A DNA stretch of 64,000 nucleotides, taken from positions 1 to 64,000 of the forward strand of contig JBATDG010000108.1 of the NCBI GenBank assembly GCA_049663345.1, in the 5' to 3' direction. This stretch comes from SZUA-365 sp049663345. Lineage in GTDB: Bacteria; Bacteroidota; Ignavibacteria; SZUA-365. Made by a program: the position numbers and the translations under genes. The stretch's first letter is position 1. Each line of letters starts with the position of its first letter. Positions 62,601 through 64,000 of this stretch are shown one piece after another. The notes under the pieces are model-generated. The model was not told where the DNA came from and did not search any database. It was given only the letters and a program-made list of their open reading frames with translations.

Positions 62601-63937
62601 TCTACCCATTGCCCAATCCGGAAATCATCGCGCTCTCACCGATGCCGGTATGCGAAGGTGACAGCGTTATTCTCGGTCTGCGCGAGAGTTATGCGTCATA
62701 CGAATGGTCGACCGGAGAGCTCAGCGCTTCAATCGTCGTTCGCTCCGCCGGTACGTTCACGGTCCACGTCAGAACTGCGGATGGCTGCGATGGAGATGCG
62801 GCGCCGTTTGCCGTCCAATTCAATGCGCTGCCCGATCCTGTGATCATCGCGGATGGTCCGCTGGAATTCTGTGAAGGAGACAGCGTTCGGCTGCGCACTT
62901 CACGGAGCTATGCATCCTATTCATGGAGTACAGGCTCGAAGTCGGAATCTATACTTGTTCGCAGCAGCGGTTCCTATACAGTCAGCGTGAAGAATGTGGA
63001 AGGATGTGAAGCCGACGCCGTTCCGCTCGTCGTGACAGTGTTTCCGACCCCGCCAAAGCCGGTGATCAGTCGTCCTAAGAAGGACCTGGAAGCCACATCG
63101 GCCGAAAGCTGGCAGTGGTATACTGAAGACGGCGGAGTGCTGAGCGAAATTCCCGGGGCGACGTCCCAGACCTATACCGGACTGCCGGACGTATGGTACA
63201 GGGTTCGCATTCATGATGCGAACGGATGTACTTCCATCTCAGAACCATTCCTTTTCGATGTGCAGATCATTGCTAGCTCAACCGTGGAACTACCGCTGCT
63301 GTTGACGTCCCCCGGTGAGATGGTGCTGCTTCCGCTTACCATGCCTCATCAGGCGAACCTGGTATATTCGGGAGTTTCCCGCTTTGAGGCGCGCATTCGA
63401 TTCAACGAAAGCATGCTTCTGCCGGTCGGCGCGACTCCTGTGGGTGACGTTATCAATGGCGAGCGCATTATCACAGTAACTGGCGCCTACGACTCCACTG
63501 CCAGCGTATTGGCGGAATTACGATTTGTAGCGACGTTGGGCAACGCAACGGAAACGCCGCTCGTGATCGATTATTTTGCCTGGGATCAACCGGATGTGCT
63601 TATCACTCGCATCGATGGAATGCTGCGAATGGATGTATGCAGGGAAGGTGGGGAGAGGTTGTTTGACGCAAGGGGGCAGATATCGCTGGAGCCCAACCAT
63701 CCGAATCCCTTCAACAGCATGACCATGTTGACGTATGAGATTATTGAGAAGGGTCCCACAGAGCTGTTTGTGCTTGACATGCTCGGCCGACGCGTCGCAA
63801 CGCTGGTGGATGATAATCGTGAGCCGGGCCGCTACCGCTTGTATTTCGACGCAGGTGCCCTGGCATCAGGGGTATATACTGCCGTGCTTCGCACACCCAC
63901 GCAGATGCGTGTGCAGAGAATGAAGCTGCTGAAGTGA
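59633..63937 (+). CDS. Giant surface protein: choice-of-anchor L domain, Ig-like repeats, cohesin-like domain, T9SS sorting domain
   Basis: 1434 residues from GTG. Signal peptide (to about 28, ending QAQ), a choice-of-anchor L domain (about 29-240; GVLLTTGWVGFAVGPN, FVPYQDTVSFEYVFGSDEYTEY), a Calx-beta-like region, then two series of Ig/PKD-like modules: five with W-(S/T)-P-x-x-x-LSD (about 360-750) and five of the CEGDSV ... SYxWSTG type (about 760-1190). A cohesin-like domain (about 1200-1320) and T9SS sorting domain (HPNPFNSMTMLTYEI ... ASGVYTAVLRT) end it. Likely an adhesin or gliding-type fibre. The start codon is uncertain: GTG 59633 or TTG 59639. Confidence 0.88.
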   Translation: MKLKNRILTLLLIMLSPVLSPISQIAQAQLIVGENTPIEKLVRNYFIGGGAQVSNIRYKGFSRSIGYFDGTKSNIGIPEGVLLTTGWVGFAVGPNTADDAGFAALAPGDVDLANIVNAYTFDACVLEFDFVPYQDTVSFEYVFGSDEYTEYVDSKYNDVFAFFISGPGITGKQNIALVPDTSIPVSINNVNHLRNSQYYVNNYLGQTVEYDGFTTVLKAKSAVTPCETYRLKLAITDVADPVYDSGVFLKSGSFDAGEALSVLGVRDAPEGGCQPGIIEILRGGNLDKPLTVNLQVGGTAINGTDYTAISSTIVFQPGQDTYVIPIFAINDGIGDSGEWVTIFIDDLCKTGLVRDSIRIFEAAPLQLVLTPDTLICEGQSINLAAKVLGGSGVFLHNWDDNAASEDLNISVSPAATRTYRFSVRDSLTGCELTDSVVVRVDILPKIDAGPDTLICPNTDVLIGRIVTGAVTPYTVHWTPETGLSDPYSEIPMAAPLVTTKYKMTLRTEAGCIVEDEVTVSVSDLEFWAGPDTTLCFGDSAAIGNPAKKGRPPYTYQWSPSSGLSDPTSATPTASPDMTTTYHVLMRSSGGCEIEDSVTVFINRIILSAGPDKKICRGSATVIGDTATSPSPPLRYLWTPTISLSDPTSPTPVANPVNPTEYILRVTDARGCVAYDTVIVTVNEVEIDAGDNLAICPGESVELQGSVRRGTNPFIWRWTPSTSLSDTTIRNPIASPSVSTWYKLTVVDGNGCVDRDSVLVTVWPLTQVQIEVEGSAVLCEGDSVILDAGVGFLSYRWSTGANTQKITVRDPGTYIVDVTTTDKCSAGSDTITVSVTDRPAPVITGPLTICAGDSVRFSVTDVPGAIYNWLVFGGFILEGNDTHSIAVRWNDAGTYQVSMTEYFGSAACRGDTVVTVTVLAAPKPSITPAGALSFCEGGSVRLDAPAGFAGYQWSNGDTTQSIIVSLAGTYFVSVRNSIGCQGISPDVLVTVYPLPNPEIIALSPMPVCEGDSVILGLRESYASYEWSTGELSASIVVRSAGTFTVHVRTADGCDGDAAPFAVQFNALPDPVIIADGPLEFCEGDSVRLRTSRSYASYSWSTGSKSESILVRSSGSYTVSVKNVEGCEADAVPLVVTVFPTPPKPVISRPKKDLEATSAESWQWYTEDGGVLSEIPGATSQTYTGLPDVWYRVRIHDANGCTSISEPFLFDVQIIASSTVELPLLLTSPGEMVLLPLTMPHQANLVYSGVSRFEARIRFNESMLLPVGATPVGDVINGERIITVTGAYDSTASVLAELRFVATLGNATETPLVIDYFAWDQPDVLITRIDGMLRMDVCREGGERLFDARGQISLEPNHPNPFNSMTMLTYEIIEKGPTELFVLDMLGRRVATLVDDNREPGRYRLYFDAGALASGVYTAVLRTPTQMRVQRMKLLK

Positions 63938-64000
63938 GCTTCGCTTTCTAACTTTTCGCACGGATGTGCGAGCACTGAAAGCGACGGTTCAATCGCGTGA

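Overview
The window looks like chromosomal DNA of a bacterium from the Bacteroidota/Chlorobiota side of the FCB group, most likely an Ignavibacteriota/Kapaibacteriota-like lineage. The grounds are a PorX-type regulator, at least four proteins with type IX secretion (T9SS) C-terminal sorting domains (for example NFPNPFNPETTLRY and NHPNPFNSMTMLTY), a TonB receptor with a carboxypeptidase-like N-terminal domain, and DUF6588 and choice-of-anchor L proteins. This placement is inference from motifs; no rRNA or marker set is present. No phage, transposase, toxin-antitoxin or CRISPR locus was found. Most of the window is ordinary core and envelope gene content.

Layout. 1-723: a 19-bp minisatellite and a C-run tract in front of a HerA/FtsK-like ATPase (724-3180). 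3191-8141 (minus): pabA-pabB-pabC, nusB and an Atg22-like MFS transporter, preceded by tRNA-Thr(CGT). 8291-9077: the strangest non-coding stretch, with two inverted hexanucleotide arrays around a multi-hairpin REP-like core, then a structured leader. 9078-11540: metK-ahcY (SAM cycle). 11755-14667: FAH-family hydrolase and M23 peptidase. 14732-21651 (minus): GH114-like secreted protein, beta-barrel protein and a 1585-residue ASH-repeat surface protein. 21860-24123: NfeD/YqiJ-like protein and flotillin. 24193-27791 (minus): baeRF3-like protein, caspase-fold peptidase candidate, two small membrane proteins and a LuxR-type response regulator. 28065-39524: lipoprotein, ABC-F ATPase, dockerin-bearing T9SS protein, M20 peptidase, THUMP-like methyltransferase, TonB receptor, polyprenyl-phosphate sugar transferase.

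39639-46020 (minus) is a compact eight-gene operon, porX-tsaE-tsaB-accD-panC-panD-glmU-like-tsaC/yciO, linking T9SS control with t6A tRNA modification, fatty-acid and pantothenate synthesis. 46227-51198 holds a CNNM transporter (plus) and rlmN-adk-DUF6588-DUF6588 (minus). 51306-58703 (plus) carries DUF2279, GT2, SUMF1-like lipoprotein, CtpA protease, DUF3108, gamma-carbonic-anhydrase-like, nadC and a CoA-type Nudix gene. 58809-63937 has a small exported protein (minus) and a 1434-residue choice-of-anchor L T9SS protein (plus).

Features worth following up: a recurrent TTGnnn-N17-TAnnTT promoter pattern that in two cases places the start codon six bases after the -10 box (leaderless candidates); a putative SAM-responsive leader before metK; a cohesin-like/dockerin-like set among the secreted proteins; and the baeRF3/caspase-like/small-membrane-protein cluster.
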